Shown: positions 19,580 to 29,305, numbered from the stretch's first letter. The stretch is DNA of 64,000 nt from Pseudomonas sp. p1(2021b) (GCF_020151015.1 NZ_CP083746.1:4366001-4430000), one strand, 5' to 3'. Program-made: numbers and translations. The notes: a model not told the origin generated them from the sequence alone.

Positions 19580-20875
19580 ATGCTGGACAGGCTGTTTCAA
19601 CTAAGAGCACACAACACCAACGTGCGCACCGAGATTCTCGCGGGCGTCACCACCTTCCTGGCCATGGCCTACATCCTGTTCGTCAACCCGAGCATCCTCG
19701 GCGAGACCGGCATGGACAAAGGCGCGATCTTCGTCGCCACCTGCCTGGCCGCGGCCATCGGCTCGGTGACCATGGGCGTGATCGCCAACTACCCGATCGC
19801 CCTGGCGCCGGGCATGGGCCTGAATGCCTTCTTCACCTACACCGTGGTCCTGCACATGGGCCACACCTGGCAGGTGGCCCTGGGCGCGGTCTTCCTTTCG
19901 GCAGTGCTGTTCTTCCTGTTGTCGATCTTCCGTATCCGCGAATGGATCGTGAACAGCATCCCCCTGCCACTACGCTCGGCCATCGCCGCGGGTATCGGCC
20001 TGTTCCTGGCACTGATCGCCCTGCATAACGCCGGCATCGTCGTCGACAACCCGGCCACCCTGGTGGGCCTGGGCGACCTCAAGCAACCGGCGCCGATCCT
20101 CGCCACCCTGGGCTTCTTCCTGATTGTGGCCCTGGAAGCGATGAAGGTTCGTGGCGCCGTGCTGATCGGTATCCTCGCCGTGACCCTGGCGTCAATCCTG
20201 ATGGGCGTCACGCCGTTCGCCGGGGTGGTGTCGATGCCACCTTCGCTGGCCCCGACCTTCCTGCAACTGGACATCGCCGGCGCCCTGGACGTAGGCCTGA
20301 TCAGCGTGATCTTCGCCTTCCTGTTCGTCGACCTGTTCGACAATTCCGGTACCCTGATCGGCGTGGCCAAGCGCGCCGGCCTGATGGGCAAGGACGGCCA
20401 TATGCCGAAGATGGGCCGTGCCTTGATCGCCGATAGCACCGCAGCCATGGCCGGCTCGCTGCTGGGCACCTCCACCACCACCAGCTACATCGAGTCCGCC
20501 GCGGGCGTGAGCGCCGGTGGCCGCACAGGCCTGACCGCCATTGTGGTGGCGATCCTGTTCCTGCTGGCGCTGTTCTTCGCCCCATTGGCCGGTAGCGTGC
20601 CGGCCTTCGCCACCGCCCCGGCGCTGCTGTTCGTCGCGGTACTGATGGCCTCGGGCCTGGCGGAAATAAACTGGGACGATGTCACCGAGGCCGCGCCGGT
20701 GGTGGTCACCGCCCTGGCCATGCCGCTGACTTATTCGATCGCCAACGGCATCGCCTTCGGCTTCATCACCTGGACCGCCATCAAGCTGATTTCCGGCCGC
20801 CGCGGCGACCTGAACCCGGCGCTGGTGATCCTTTCCATCCTGTTCGTCATCAAGCTGGGCTGGTTCAACGCATGA
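19580..20875 (+). CDS. NCS2/AzgA-family purine permease (adenine, guanine, hypoxanthine)
   Basis: A 431-residue polytopic membrane protein. The blocks [28 protein letters not shown] and [18 protein letters not shown] are typical of the AzgA/PurP/GhxP branch, which imports adenine or guanine plus hypoxanthine with protons. The ATG at 19580 ([19 protein letters not shown]) has GGAG at good spacing; 61 upstream residues of open frame come from the REP region and are rejected. It overlaps trmA by 4 bases (ATGA), so the two are co-translated. Confidence 0.93.
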   Translation: MLDRLFQLRAHNTNVRTEILAGVTTFLAMAYILFVNPSILGETGMDKGAIFVATCLAAAIGSVTMGVIANYPIALAPGMGLNAFFTYTVVLHMGHTWQVALGAVFLSAVLFFLLSIFRIREWIVNSIPLPLRSAIAAGIGLFLALIALHNAGIVVDNPATLVGLGDLKQPAPILATLGFFLIVALEAMKVRGAVLIGILAVTLASILMGVTPFAGVVSMPPSLAPTFLQLDIAGALDVGLISVIFAFLFVDLFDNSGTLIGVAKRAGLMGKDGHMPKMGRALIADSTAAMAGSLLGTSTTTSYIESAAGVSAGGRTGLTAIVVAILFLLALFFAPLAGSVPAFATAPALLFVAVLMASGLAEINWDDVTEAAPVVVTALAMPLTYSIANGIAFGFITWTAIKLISGRRGDLNPALVILSILFVIKLGWFNA

Positions 20876-21957
20876 GTGCTGTCTTCGACCCTTCCGCCTA
20901 TACCCAACAGCTCGAAGCCAAGGTCGCGCGCCTGCGTGAGCTGCTGGCGCCCTTCGGCGCGCCAGAGCCGGCGGTGTTCGACTCGCCGCGCGAGCACTAT
21001 CGCCTGCGCGCCGAATTCCGCCTGTGGCGTGAAGACGGCCAGCGCCACTACGCGATGTTCGCCCCGGGCGAGAAGCACAAGGCGATCCTGATCGACGACT
21101 TCCCCATCGCCAGCCAGCGCATCAACGCGCTGATGCCCCGCCTGAAAGCCGCCTGGCAGGCCAGCGAAGCACTGAGCAACCGCCTCTTCCAGGTAGAGTT
21201 CCTCACCACCCTGGCTGGCGATGCCATGGTCACGCTGTGCTACCACCGCCCGCTGGACGACGCCTGGGAAGCGGCCGCACGCCAGCTGGCCGCAGAGCTG
21301 GGCGTGAGCCTGATCGGCCGCTCCAAGGGCAAGCGCCTGGTGATCGGCCGTGACTATGCGGTGGAAAAGCTCGACGTCGCAGGCCGCGTATTCAGCTATC
21401 GCCAGCCCGAAGGCGCGTTCACCCAACCCAACGGTGCGGTGAACCAGAAGATGCTGGCCTGGGCCTTCGAGGCCATCGGCCAGCGCGACGACGACCTGCT
21501 GGAGTTGTACTGCGGCAACGGCAATTTCACCCTGCCCCTGGCCACCCGGGTGCGCCAAGTGTTGGCGACCGAAATCAGCAAGACCTCGGTCAATGCCGCG
21601 CTGAGCAACCTCGACGAGAACGGCGTGGGCAACGTGCGCCTGGTACGCCTGTCGGCCGAAGAGCTGACCCAGGCACTGAACGAAGTGCGCCCGTTCCGCC
21701 GTCTGGAAGGGATCGACCTGAAAAGCTACGACTTCGGCACTGTGTTCGTCGACCCACCACGTGCCGGGATGGACCCGGACACCTGCGAGCTGACCCGCAG
21801 GTTCGAGCGGATCCTGTATATCTCGTGCAACCCCGAGACGCTGGCGGCGAACATCGCCCAGCTGCACGACACCCATCGCATCGAGCGGTGCGCGTTGTTC
21901 GACCAGTTCCCGTATACCCATCACATGGAAAGCGGCGTGCTGCTGGTTCGCCGTTGA
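20872..21957 (+). CDS. trmA: tRNA (uracil-54 C5)-methyltransferase
   Basis: A 361-residue SAM-dependent enzyme that makes ribothymidine at position 54 of tRNA. The motif VDPPRAGMD and the catalytic cysteine in [13 protein letters not shown] (about residue 320) are clear, as is the SAM site [14 protein letters not shown]. The ATG overlaps the stop of the permease gene (ATGA). Downstream, an IS element has landed in the REP sequence that follows the stop codon. Confidence 0.95.
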   Translation: MSAVFDPSAYTQQLEAKVARLRELLAPFGAPEPAVFDSPREHYRLRAEFRLWREDGQRHYAMFAPGEKHKAILIDDFPIASQRINALMPRLKAAWQASEALSNRLFQVEFLTTLAGDAMVTLCYHRPLDDAWEAAARQLAAELGVSLIGRSKGKRLVIGRDYAVEKLDVAGRVFSYRQPEGAFTQPNGAVNQKMLAWAFEAIGQRDDDLLELYCGNGNFTLPLATRVRQVLATEISKTSVNAALSNLDENGVGNVRLVRLSAEELTQALNEVRPFRRLEGIDLKSYDFGTVFVDPPRAGMDPDTCELTRRFERILYISCNPETLAANIAQLHDTHRIERCALFDQFPYTHHMESGVLLVRR

Positions 21958-21993
21958 AGCGGGGGCGCTGTGCGCCCCTTTCGCGGCACGAGG
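21958..21993. repeat. Left half of a REP element split by the IS
   Basis: GCGGGGGCGCTGTGCGCCCC then TTTCGCGGCACGAGG. The continuation (AGGCCGCTCCTACAG) is found on the other side of the IS at 23244, so the two parts formed one REP element. Confidence 0.8.
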
Positions 21994-22029
21994 TGATCTG
22001 GTCAAGTAATTTTGGACACCGGTTAAGGT

Positions 22030-22917
22030 TCATGCCGCTGCCCTGAGCTTTTCCTCCATGGCTACCGGGGTCTCGTAGCCGTTGTAGCTGTGGAGGCGCT
22101 TGAGGTTGTAGTGCACCAAATAAGCCATGATGTCGGCCTTGGCTTCAGATTCGGACTCATAGCCTCCTGGTGGCACCCATTCTGATTTCAATGCCCCAAA
22201 GAATCGCTCCATGGCGGCGTTGTCCCAGCATTGGCCACGGTGGCTCATGCTCTGCTTCAGGCTGCACTCTTCAAGCACAGACCTGAATTTGTGGCTGGTG
22301 TACTGGCAGCCTTGATCTGAATGAAACATCACGCCCGCAGGCCTGCCCCTGGACTCAGACGCCATACGCAGCGCGTCACAGGCCAGCCTGGCATCGGCAG
22401 TCATTGAAAACGCCCAGCCTACGACTCGGCGTGCATACAAGTCGATTACTGCGGCTAAATACAGCCAACGCCTGCCAACCTGGATATAAGTTACATCGCC
22501 ACACCAAACCTCGTTGATTGTCGAAACTTTGAAGTTTCGCTTCAGTTGGTTTTCCGCAATCAATGCTTCCGTGCCGGATGACCGATACCGGTGCGGTCTA
22601 CGCTGCCGGCATTTCAGGCCAGCTTCACGCATAAGCGCACGCACTTTGTAACGCCCAATCTCATGGCCTTCACGCCGCAGCTCCTGCATCAACGTGCGTG
22701 AACCGGCAGAGCTTCGTGACGCCTTAAAACGATCGATTACACGCGAGCGTAGAGCATCCCTGCCGGGATTCTCACGCCCTTGGCGTTTGCGCCATGCATA
22801 GAAACTGCTGCGTTTGACCCCAAGCACGCGACAGCAGTCGACAACACCATATTGCTCTCTCAGCTCGTTGATCAGCGAGAACGATCTTTGGAGTCCCGAA
22901 GCAGGAGAGCACTGGCC
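22030..22917 (-). CDS. IS3-family transposase OrfB, DDE catalytic part
   Basis: The integrase-like half of the transposase, produced mainly as an OrfAB fusion by a -1 frameshift; from the slip site it adds 295 residues to about 86 of OrfA (about 381 in total). The DDE residues are visible: CGDVTYIQ, HSDQGCQYTS and NAAMERFFGALKSE, with the usual D-E spacing. An HTH_21-like region precedes the core. A stand-alone OrfB could start at the GTG at 22827 (265 residues). Confidence 0.9.
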   Translation of the reverse strand, partial: GQCSPASGLQRSFSLINELREQYGVVDCCRVLGVKRSSFYAWRKRQGRENPGRDALRSRVIDRFKASRSSAGSRTLMQELRREGHEIGRYKVRALMREAGLKCRQRRPHRYRSSGTEALIAENQLKRNFKVSTINEVWCGDVTYIQVGRRWLYLAAVIDLYARRVVGWAFSMTADARLACDALRMASESRGRPAGVMFHSDQGCQYTSHKFRSVLEECSLKQSMSHRGQCWDNAAMERFFGALKSEWVPPGGYESESEAKADIMAYLVHYNLKRLHSYNGYETPVAMEEKLRAAA

Positions 22918-23174
22918 TTTTTTAGGATTTCGATATCCCGATCCTTTTGACGAACCAGCGCTTCCAGCTCTTCAATACGTTGCTGCTCCGGAGTGATGGC
23001 TTTGGCTCCAGCCGGCACCTTGCCCTCTCTCTCCTGCCTTACCTGCTCAACCCAACGACGAAGAGCTGTGCGGCCAATCCCGAGGATTTCGCATACCTCA
23101 GGAACCGACTGGCCGGCATCCAGCACCATTTCAGCTGCTCGGATTTTGTGTTCTCTCGAATAAGACTTGCGCAC
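22872..23174 (-). CDS. IS3-family transposase OrfA (helix-turn-helix)
   Basis: A 100-residue protein with a helix-turn-helix (about residues 10-45, AAEMVLDAGQSVPEVCEILGI) that binds the IS ends, and a C-terminal leucine-zipper-like stretch (RIEELEALVRQKDRDIEIL). The GTG at 23174 (VRKSYSREHK) is preceded by GGAGG at good spacing; the longer frame would start inside the terminal repeat. The frame runs on past the slip site to a stop at 22872. Confidence 0.88.
   Translation of the reverse strand: MRKSYSREHKIRAAEMVLDAGQSVPEVCEILGIGRTALRRWVEQVRQEREGKVPAGAKAITPEQQRIEELEALVRQKDRDIEILKKASALLLRDSKDRSR
22917..22923 (-). promoter_or_regulatory. Programmed -1 frameshift site (A AAA AAG) in the IS
   Basis: Read on the minus strand in the OrfA frame the codons are CTA AAA AAG, giving the canonical slippery heptamer A-AAA-AAG. 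The -1 frame is open from here straight into OrfB. Confidence 0.85.
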
Positions 23175-23243
23175 TGATTTTGCCTCCAATTGGGCGCCAT
23201 CATAGCGCCCGAAGAAGGTGTCCAAAATCATTAGGCCAGTTCA

Positions 23244-23286
23244 AGGCCGCTCCTACAGGGGCGAGTGGCCGTAAAGCGGCTCTAAC
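23244..23286. repeat. Right half of the REP element split by the IS
   Basis: Starts AGGCCGCTCCTACAGGGGCG and ends in a partly decayed second arm (GTGGCCGTAAAGCGGCTC). It continues the REP element that begins before the IS. Confidence 0.7.
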
Positions 23287-23353
23287 CGCCTGACAGTTGC
23301 CCCTGCACTGGCTACTCTTGCTCCTCACGTTACAAGCCCTCGGAGAACAGTAC

Positions 23354-24244
23354 ATGGAATGGCGAAAAGGCCGACGTAGCGACAATGTGGTCGATGCCCG
23401 AGGCGAAGGTGGCGGCGGGGGCGGCATGCGCTTCGGCGGTGGCAAGGGCCTGGGGCTCGGCGCGATCCTGCTGATCGTCGGCATCGGCTGGATCACCGGG
23501 CAGGACCCGTTGCAGATCCTCGGCCAGCTCGCTGGGCAGATGGAGCAACAGCAGCATCAGGCGCCGGCCAGCGTGGGCAGCAAGGCCCCGCCGGCCAACG
23601 ACGAACAGGCCGAATTCGTCGCCTCGATCCTCGGCGATACCGAGGACACCTGGAAAGCCCTGTTCGCCCAAGGCGGCAAGCAGTACCGCGACCCCAAGCT
23701 GGTGCTGTTCAGCGGCCAGGTGAACTCCGCCTGCGGCTTCGCCTCCTCGGCGGTCGGCCCCTTCTACTGCCCGGCCGACCAACGGGTATACCTGGACATG
23801 ACCTTCTTCCGCGAAATGGAAACCCGCTTCGCCGCCGCTGGCGACTTCGCCCAGGCCTATGTGATCGCCCACGAGATTGGCCACCACGTGCAGACCCTGC
23901 TCGGCGTCTCGGCCAAGGTCGACGCCGCACGGCGCAGCGGCCAGCGCATGGAGGGCGACAACGGCCTGCTGGTGCGCCAGGAGCTGCAGGCCGACTGTCT
24001 GGCGGGCGTCTGGGCCTACCAGGCGCAGAAGCGCCTGAACTGGCTGGAGCCGGGCGACGTGGAAGAAGCTCTCAACGCCGCCAACGCCATCGGCGACGAC
24101 CGTCTGCAGCAACAGGGCCAGGGCCGCGTAGTGCCGGACTCCTTCACCCATGGCACCTCTGAACAGCGCGTGCGCTGGTTCAAGGCCGGGTTCTCCAGTG
24201 GCGATGTGAACCGCTGCGATACTTTCGGCGCGCGTAATCTGTGA
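23354..24244 (+). CDS. ypfJ: YpfJ-type putative neutral zinc metallopeptidase
   Basis: A 296-residue protein with the zinc motif HEIGHH (in VIAHEIGHHVQTLLG, about residue 175) and the family's QELQADCLAGVWA block, which supplies a third ligand. One hydrophobic segment follows a glycine-rich region (about residues 35-52), suggesting an N-terminal membrane anchor. The ATG at 23354 has GGAGA before it; 19 upstream codons are open but not family-like. The physiological substrate of this family is not known. The IS insertion ends about 110 bases upstream and may affect its promoter. Confidence 0.9.
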   Translation: MEWRKGRRSDNVVDARGEGGGGGGMRFGGGKGLGLGAILLIVGIGWITGQDPLQILGQLAGQMEQQQHQAPASVGSKAPPANDEQAEFVASILGDTEDTWKALFAQGGKQYRDPKLVLFSGQVNSACGFASSAVGPFYCPADQRVYLDMTFFREMETRFAAAGDFAQAYVIAHEIGHHVQTLLGVSAKVDAARRSGQRMEGDNGLLVRQELQADCLAGVWAYQAQKRLNWLEPGDVEEALNAANAIGDDRLQQQGQGRVVPDSFTHGTSEQRVRWFKAGFSSGDVNRCDTFGARNL

Positions 24245-24246
24245 AA

Positions 24247-24354
24247 TGGGGCCGCTTTGCGGCCCTTTCGCGGCACAAGGCCGCTCCTACCGAAGATTCG
24301 CGTTCCCCTGTCGGAGCGGCCTTCTGCCGCGAAAGGGCTGCAAAGCAGCCCCCC
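24247..24354. repeat. REP pair downstream of ypfJ
   Basis: Inverted arms CGCGGCACAAGGCCGCTCCTAC and CGGAGCGGCCTTCTGCCGCG, each with a GC-rich tail hairpin; the spacer is about 20 bases. Confidence 0.85.
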
Positions 24355-24409
24355 GCCCTCTCCAAAACGCAAACGTTTTCAGCAGGTTACAAATCCGCTG
24401 AAAAAGCGT

Positions 24410-24436
24410 TTCAGCTTCATCCCCAGCTGCCGATAA
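24410..24436 (+). promoter_or_regulatory. FliA (sigma-28) type promoter of the chemoreceptor gene
   Basis: TTCAGCTT, an 11-base gap, then GCCGATAA. The -10 is a perfect match to the flagellar sigma consensus and the spacing is exact; the -35 matches TAAAGTTT at 5 of 8 positions. It lies about 88 bases before the chemoreceptor ATG, in keeping with flagellar co-regulation of chemotaxis genes. Confidence 0.65.
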
Positions 24437-24523
24437 CCCCCACAGGAATCAGCGGGCCCCGATAACAACAATGCCCAGCGATTGGAGATCAAGCGAGCGA
24501 AATCAATTTCTGGAGAGCGTGCC

Positions 24524-26443
24524 ATGAACAGCTGGTTTGCCAATATCAGCGTCAACCTCAAACTCGGCCTGGGCTTCGGCCTGGTCCTGCTTCTGACCGG
24601 CCTTCTGGCCCTGACCGGCTGGACCAGCCTGGGCAGCCTGATCGACCGCAGCAACTGGATGAGCGACATCACCAAGCTCAACAGTGACTTGACCAACCTG
24701 CGCGTGGCACGCCTGCAGTACATGCTGACCAACGGCGACGACACCTCGGCGGCCAACGTACTGGCCAAGCTCGATGCCTTCGGCGCCCAGCAGCAGCACC
24801 TGGTCAACACGTTCAAGAGCCCGGAAAACCTCAAGTTGCTGCGCGAACAGGGCCAGACCATCAGCGAATACCGCGTCTCGCTGGACAAGATGCGCAAAGG
24901 CTACAACGCCAGCCTCGCCGCCCGCGACACCATGGGCAAGGCAGCCGCCCAGGCCAACGAACCGATCGAGGCGATCAGCCGCGACGTGCTCGCCAGCACC
25001 GATGCCGACAGCACCCGCCTGGCCCAGTACCAATTGATCAGCAAGGCCAAGCAGACCCTGGCCCAGGTACGCCTGGACGTGCGCAGCTACATTGCCGACC
25101 AGACCGCCGATGCCGAGCGGGCCGCCCTGCGCCAGCTCGATACCGCCCTGGCGGAAATCGACGGCCTCAAGCGCGAACTGCCCAACGATGCCGCACGCGT
25201 GCAGCAGTTCGAAACGGGCCTGCAGGCCTACCGCGCTGCCGTCGCCCAGTTCCGCGATGCGCTCGCCCAGATCGCCGAGGCCCGGGCGGAAATGACCGTG
25301 CAAGGCGCCGACATCGTCAAGCGCAGCGACCAGCTGTACCAGATCCAGCTCGACCGTCGCGACCAGGAAAGCCTCCAGGCCCGTAGCCTGCAGACCATCG
25401 CCACGCTCCTGGCTTTGCTGGTCGGCGTACTGGCTGCCGTGCTCATCACCCGCCAGATCACCCGCCCGCTGCGCGAAACCCTGGATGCTGTGGAAAAGAT
25501 CGCCAGCGGCGACCTCACCCAGGACCTGCGCGTCACCCGTCGCGACGAGCTGGGCGTGCTGCAGCAAGGCATCGCCCGCATGGGCGCCACCCTGCGCGAG
25601 CTGATCACCGGCATTCGCGATGGCGTCACCCAGATCGCCAGCGCCGCCGAACAGCTCTCGGCCGTCACCGAGCAGACCAGCGCTGGCGCCAACAGCCAGA
25701 AGGTCGAGACCGACCAGGTGGCCACCGCCATGCATGAAATGGCCGCTACCGTGCAGGAAGTGGCGCGCAATGCCGAGCAGGCTTCCCACGCCGCGACCGG
25801 TGCCGATGACGAAGCCCGCGCCGGTGACCGCGTGGTGGGCGAAGCCATCAGCCAGATCGAACGCCTGGCCGAGGAAGTGCACCGCTCCACCGAGGCCATG
25901 AGCTTGCTGCAGCAGGAAAGCCAGAAGATCGGCAGCGTCATGGACGTGATCAAGTCGGTGGCCGAACAGACCAACCTGCTGGCGCTCAACGCCGCCATCG
26001 AAGCCGCCCGCGCCGGTGAAGCCGGCCGTGGTTTCGCCGTGGTCGCCGACGAGGTCCGCGGCCTGGCGCAGCGCACCCAGCAGTCCACCGAAGAGATCGA
26101 AGGCCTGGTGGCCAGCCTGCAGAACGGCACCCAGCAGGTGGCCGACGTCATGAACGGCAGCCGCAGCCTGACCGACAGCAGCGTCGAGCTGGCACGCAAG
26201 GCCGGCGCCTCGCTGGACAACATCACCCGCACGGTGTCGAACATTCAGTCGATGAACCAGCAGATCGCCGCGGCAGCCGAAGAGCAGAGCGCGGTGGCCG
26301 AGGAAATCAGCCGCAGCATCCTGAACGTGCGGGATGTGTCGGAGCAGACGGCGACGGCCAGTGACGAGACGGCGGCGTCCAGCGTGGAGCTGGCGCGGTT
26401 GGGTGGGCATCTGCAGACGCTGGTGAGCAAGTTCCGCGTCTGA
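24524..26443 (+). CDS. mcpS: Methyl-accepting chemotaxis protein, McpS-like with HBM sensor domain
   Basis: A 639-residue chemoreceptor. Membrane segment 1 is at about residues 12-32, a periplasmic all-helical region of about 250 residues follows, then membrane segment 2 (about 290-308), HAMP, and the conserved signalling hairpin ([22 protein letters not shown]). Length, sequence and position next to ggt agree with McpS of P. putida KT2440, which senses tricarboxylic-acid-cycle intermediates through a helical bimodular domain. Arg60 and Arg63 ([10 protein letters not shown]) sit where McpS has ligand-binding arginines, as I recall. The sensor region differs noticeably from my recollection of KT2440 McpS, so ligand range is uncertain. 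ATG with a GGAGA site. Confidence 0.88.
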   Translation: MNSWFANISVNLKLGLGFGLVLLLTGLLALTGWTSLGSLIDRSNWMSDITKLNSDLTNLRVARLQYMLTNGDDTSAANVLAKLDAFGAQQQHLVNTFKSPENLKLLREQGQTISEYRVSLDKMRKGYNASLAARDTMGKAAAQANEPIEAISRDVLASTDADSTRLAQYQLISKAKQTLAQVRLDVRSYIADQTADAERAALRQLDTALAEIDGLKRELPNDAARVQQFETGLQAYRAAVAQFRDALAQIAEARAEMTVQGADIVKRSDQLYQIQLDRRDQESLQARSLQTIATLLALLVGVLAAVLITRQITRPLRETLDAVEKIASGDLTQDLRVTRRDELGVLQQGIARMGATLRELITGIRDGVTQIASAAEQLSAVTEQTSAGANSQKVETDQVATAMHEMAATVQEVARNAEQASHAATGADDEARAGDRVVGEAISQIERLAEEVHRSTEAMSLLQQESQKIGSVMDVIKSVAEQTNLLALNAAIEAARAGEAGRGFAVVADEVRGLAQRTQQSTEEIEGLVASLQNGTQQVADVMNGSRSLTDSSVELARKAGASLDNITRTVSNIQSMNQQIAAAAEEQSAVAEEISRSILNVRDVSEQTATASDETAASSVELARLGGHLQTLVSKFRV

Positions 26444-26450
26444 GTGGGTT

Positions 26451-26555
26451 GGGGCTGCTTTGCAGCCCTTTCGCGGCGCTAGGCCGCTCCTACAGGGGTT
26501 GCGTTGTCCGTGCAGGAGCGGCCTTGTGCCGCGAAAGGGCCGCAAGGCGGCCCCG
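26451..26555. repeat. REP pair between convergent mcpS and ggt
   Basis: Inverted arms (CGCGGCGCTAGGCCGCTCCTAC and CAGGAGCGGCCTTGTGCCGCG) with GC-rich tail hairpins on both sides. Confidence 0.87.
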
Positions 26556-26563
26556 CTTACCGA

Positions 26564-28231
26564 TTACTTGACGATCATCCCCACACCCCGCCCGCGCGGG
26601 TCAGAGGCGGTTTCCAGCTGCTCCCCGGTCACCCGGATCGCCTGGATATCGCCCATCTCCCAGCCCTGGTCCTCCAGCACATAGCCCATCTGCTTCAGCT
26701 CATCGGCCACCTTGCCGGTCAGCGGCGCATAGCTGTCGTAGTAGAGGGTGTCCTTGGGCAGCAACTGGTGGTGCACCCGCTGCGCTGCCACCGCCTTCTC
26801 CAGCGGCATGCCGTAGTCGTACAGGTTGTTCATCACCTGGAAGATCGAGGTGAAGATGCGCGAACCGCCCGGTGTGCCGAGCACCAGCGCCACCTTGCCG
26901 TCACGGGTGACCAGGCTCGGGCTCATGGACGAGAGCATGCGCTTGCCCGGCTCGATGGCGTTGGCATCGCCGCCCACCACACCAAAGGCGTTGGCCGCGC
27001 CTGGCTTGGCGCTGAAGTCGTCCATCTCGTCGTTGAGCAGGAAGCCCGCGCCCTTGACCACCACGCCACTGCCGTAGTCCAGGTTGAGGGTATAGGTGTT
27101 GCTCACCGCATTGCCTTGCTTGTCGACGATGGAGAAGTGCGTGGTCTGGTGCGGCTCCAGGCCCGGCTTGACATCTTCGGTCTTGGAGATGGCACTCGGG
27201 TTCACCTGGGCGGCGCGCTTGGCGAGATAGTCCTGGGCGACCAGTTTGTCGACCGGCACCTGGGTGAACGCGGGATCGCCGAGGTAATCGGCGCGGTCGG
27301 CGAACACCCGCTTCTCGATTTCGGACAGCAGGTGGATGTACTTGGCCGAGTTGTGTTCCACGCCCTTGAAGTCTGCCGCGCGCGCTTCCTTGATGCCCAG
27401 CAGCTGGGCCAAGGCCACACCGCCGGAGCTCGGCGGCGGCGCGGTGTAGACCATGTTGCCGCGCCAGCTGATGGCCATCGGCTCACGCCACACGGCCTTG
27501 TAGTCATTCAGGTCGGCCTTGGTGATCAGGCCCTTGTCGGCCTGCATCTGCGCCACCAGCAGGTCGGCGGTCTTGCCCTGGTAGAACTCGCTCACGCCCT
27601 TGTCGGCAATGCGCTCCAGGGTCTGGGCCAGTTCGGGCTGTTTGAACAGCTCGCCGACCTTCATGGTGCCGAAATAGTCGTTGAAGTTGGTGGCGGTCTT
27701 GAACAGGCCCTGGGCATCGTTGCGGTACTGGTACTGCTTTTCGGCCACCTTGAAGCCGTTCTTCGCATAGCCGATGGCCGGGGTCAGCAGCTCGCTCCAG
27801 GGCAGCTTGCCGAACTTTTGGTGCGCTTCCCACAGGCCCATCACCGTGCCGGGCACACCGGCCGCACGGGCGCCGACCAGGCTGAGGTTCTCGATCACCT
27901 CGCCTTTTTCGTTCAGGTACATGTTACGGGTCGCGGCCTTGGGCGCCACCTCGCGGTAGTCGAGGAAGTACGGCTTGCCGTCGACGAACAGGGTCATGAA
28001 ACCGCCGCCGCCGATGTTGCCCGCTTCCGGGTAGGTCACGGCCAGGGTGAAGGCCGTGGCCACCGCGGCATCCACGGCGTTGCCGCCTTTCTTGAGGATA
28101 TCGGCGGCCACCTGTGCGCCATATTGATCAGGCGCGGCGACAGCACCGCCCTCGAGGGACACCGCAAAAGCGGACGAACAGCTCAGGATCGCGGCCCCAA
28201 GGGCCATGGACTGGAACATGACGATACGCAT
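26564..28231 (-). CDS. ggt: Gamma-glutamyltransferase
   Basis: A 555-residue periplasmic enzyme that transfers or hydrolyses the gamma-glutamyl group of glutathione and related compounds. A signal peptide is visible (about residues 1-23, ending SSAFA). The precursor is expected to cleave itself before the catalytic threonine in HQTTHFSIVDKQGNAVSNTYT (about residue 365), giving large and small subunits. The oxyanion-type block PPPSSGGVALAQ is present. It is monocistronic and convergent with mcpS. Confidence 0.95.
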   Translation of the reverse strand: MRIVMFQSMALGAAILSCSSAFAVSLEGGAVAAPDQYGAQVAADILKKGGNAVDAAVATAFTLAVTYPEAGNIGGGGFMTLFVDGKPYFLDYREVAPKAATRNMYLNEKGEVIENLSLVGARAAGVPGTVMGLWEAHQKFGKLPWSELLTPAIGYAKNGFKVAEKQYQYRNDAQGLFKTATNFNDYFGTMKVGELFKQPELAQTLERIADKGVSEFYQGKTADLLVAQMQADKGLITKADLNDYKAVWREPMAISWRGNMVYTAPPPSSGGVALAQLLGIKEARAADFKGVEHNSAKYIHLLSEIEKRVFADRADYLGDPAFTQVPVDKLVAQDYLAKRAAQVNPSAISKTEDVKPGLEPHQTTHFSIVDKQGNAVSNTYTLNLDYGSGVVVKGAGFLLNDEMDDFSAKPGAANAFGVVGGDANAIEPGKRMLSSMSPSLVTRDGKVALVLGTPGGSRIFTSIFQVMNNLYDYGMPLEKAVAAQRVHHQLLPKDTLYYDSYAPLTGKVADELKQMGYVLEDQGWEMGDIQAIRVTGEQLETASDPRGRGVGMIVK

Positions 28232-28274
28232 GCGTACTTCCTTGGTGTTGTTTTTGTTGATCAGTCATTAAGGC

Positions 28275-28286
28275 CGAAGCGCTTCG
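28275..28286. promoter_or_regulatory. Perfect 12-base palindrome upstream of ggt
   Basis: CGAAGCGCTTCG lies about 44 bases before the ggt start and shortly after the LysR gene stop. Its CG-centred form resembles LacI-type operators. No matching regulator is in the window, so this is only a candidate. Confidence 0.35.
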
Positions 28287-28349
28287 ACTAAGCAAACACC
28301 GTAGGAAACTTGCGCCGCCTATGCACAGGTCCTGTCGTGTTCAGGCAAC

Positions 28350-29246
28350 TCAACAGGCATACATCGCCAGCTTCTGCTGGATGAAATCCAGGAAGCACTG
28401 GATGCGCAGGGCCAATTGGGTATTGCGGTAGTACACCGCGTGGATCGGCTGGCGATAGCCATTGTTGAACTCACCCAGCACCACCTGCAGGCGGCCGGTG
28501 CGGATGTCTTCATGGCTCATGAAGTGCGACAGGCTGACCATGCCCTCGCCGGCCAGCGCCAGCTGGCGCAGGGTCTCGCCGCTGGAGGCGATCAGGCTGG
28601 GGCGGATCTGCCAATGGTCGCCCTGGGCATGGCGCAACGGCCAGCGGTTGAGCGACTCAGGTTGGCTGAAGCCGAGCAGGCAATGGTCCTTCAGCTCCTC
28701 GACCGTTTGCGGCATGCCATGGCGTGCCAGGTAGTCGGGGCTGGCCAGCACCTGGATCGGGCTGCAGCCGAGTGAACGCGCATGCAGGCTGGAGTCGGCC
28801 AGGTCGCCGATGCGGATGGCGACGTCGGTGCTCTGTTCCAGCAGGTCGATGATCAGGTCGTCGGTGTTCAGTTCCAGCTCGATGCCAGGGTACTGGCGGC
28901 GGAACTCGCCGATCCACGGCAGGATGGCATGCAGCATGAAGGGTGCTGCGGCATTGATACGCAGGCGCCCGGAAGGCGTCTGGTTGTGCATGGACAGGTG
29001 CTCTTCCATGTCGTCCATCTGCTCGAGGATGCGCCGCGAGCGTTCCAGGAAGAAACGCCCTTCCTCGGTCAGGTCCATGCGCCGGGTGGTGCGGTTGACC
29101 AGCGTGGTGCCGAGCTTGGTTTCCAGCCGCGACAAGGTGCGGCTGACCGCCGAGGGGGTCTGGCCGATCTGTTCGGCAGCGGCGGAGATCGAGCCACAAT
29201 CGATGACGGCGACGAACACCTGGAGTTCTTCGGATCGGGTTTTCAC
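28350..29246 (-). CDS. LysR-family transcriptional regulator
   Basis: A 298-residue protein: N-terminal winged helix-turn-helix (SISAAAEQIGQTPSAVSRTLSRLETKLG, about residues 19-46) and a LysR effector-binding domain. It belongs to the CrgA/DsdC-like group with the NRTTRRMDLTEEG segment. The start is a GTG at 29246 (MKTRSEELQVF), preceded by AAGG; an ATG start with a better site was not found. It follows mdaB in the same direction and may regulate it (inference). Confidence 0.88.
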   Translation of the reverse strand: MKTRSEELQVFVAVIDCGSISAAAEQIGQTPSAVSRTLSRLETKLGTTLVNRTTRRMDLTEEGRFFLERSRRILEQMDDMEEHLSMHNQTPSGRLRINAAAPFMLHAILPWIGEFRRQYPGIELELNTDDLIIDLLEQSTDVAIRIGDLADSSLHARSLGCSPIQVLASPDYLARHGMPQTVEELKDHCLLGFSQPESLNRWPLRHAQGDHWQIRPSLIASSGETLRQLALAGEGMVSLSHFMSHEDIRTGRLQVVLGEFNNGYRQPIHAVYYRNTQLALRIQCFLDFIQQKLAMYAC

Positions 29247-29305
29247 GCGGTAGGCCTTGAGTGGGAGTAGCCCTGATAGATAGCGGGTGAAACGGATCGG
29301 TGCAA

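Larger units (their letters stand above)
21994..23243 (-). mobile_element. IS3-family insertion sequence, apparently complete (1250 bp)
   Basis: 27-base terminal inverted repeats with 5 mismatches: 21994-22020 begins TGATCTGGTCAAG and 23217-23243, read on the other strand, begins TGAACTGGCCTAA; both end in ATTTTGGACACC. The element is flanked by AGG on both sides (21991-21993 and 23244-23246), a 3-base target duplication as is usual for this family. It carries orfA and orfB on the minus strand with a frameshift signal. Both ends, both frames and the DDE residues look intact, so it could be active. Confidence 0.93.

Noticed and set aside
24503..26545. 680-codon open frame opposite the chemoreceptor gene
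   Set aside because: Low-complexity translation mirrored from a clear MCP; it starts inside a REP pair.
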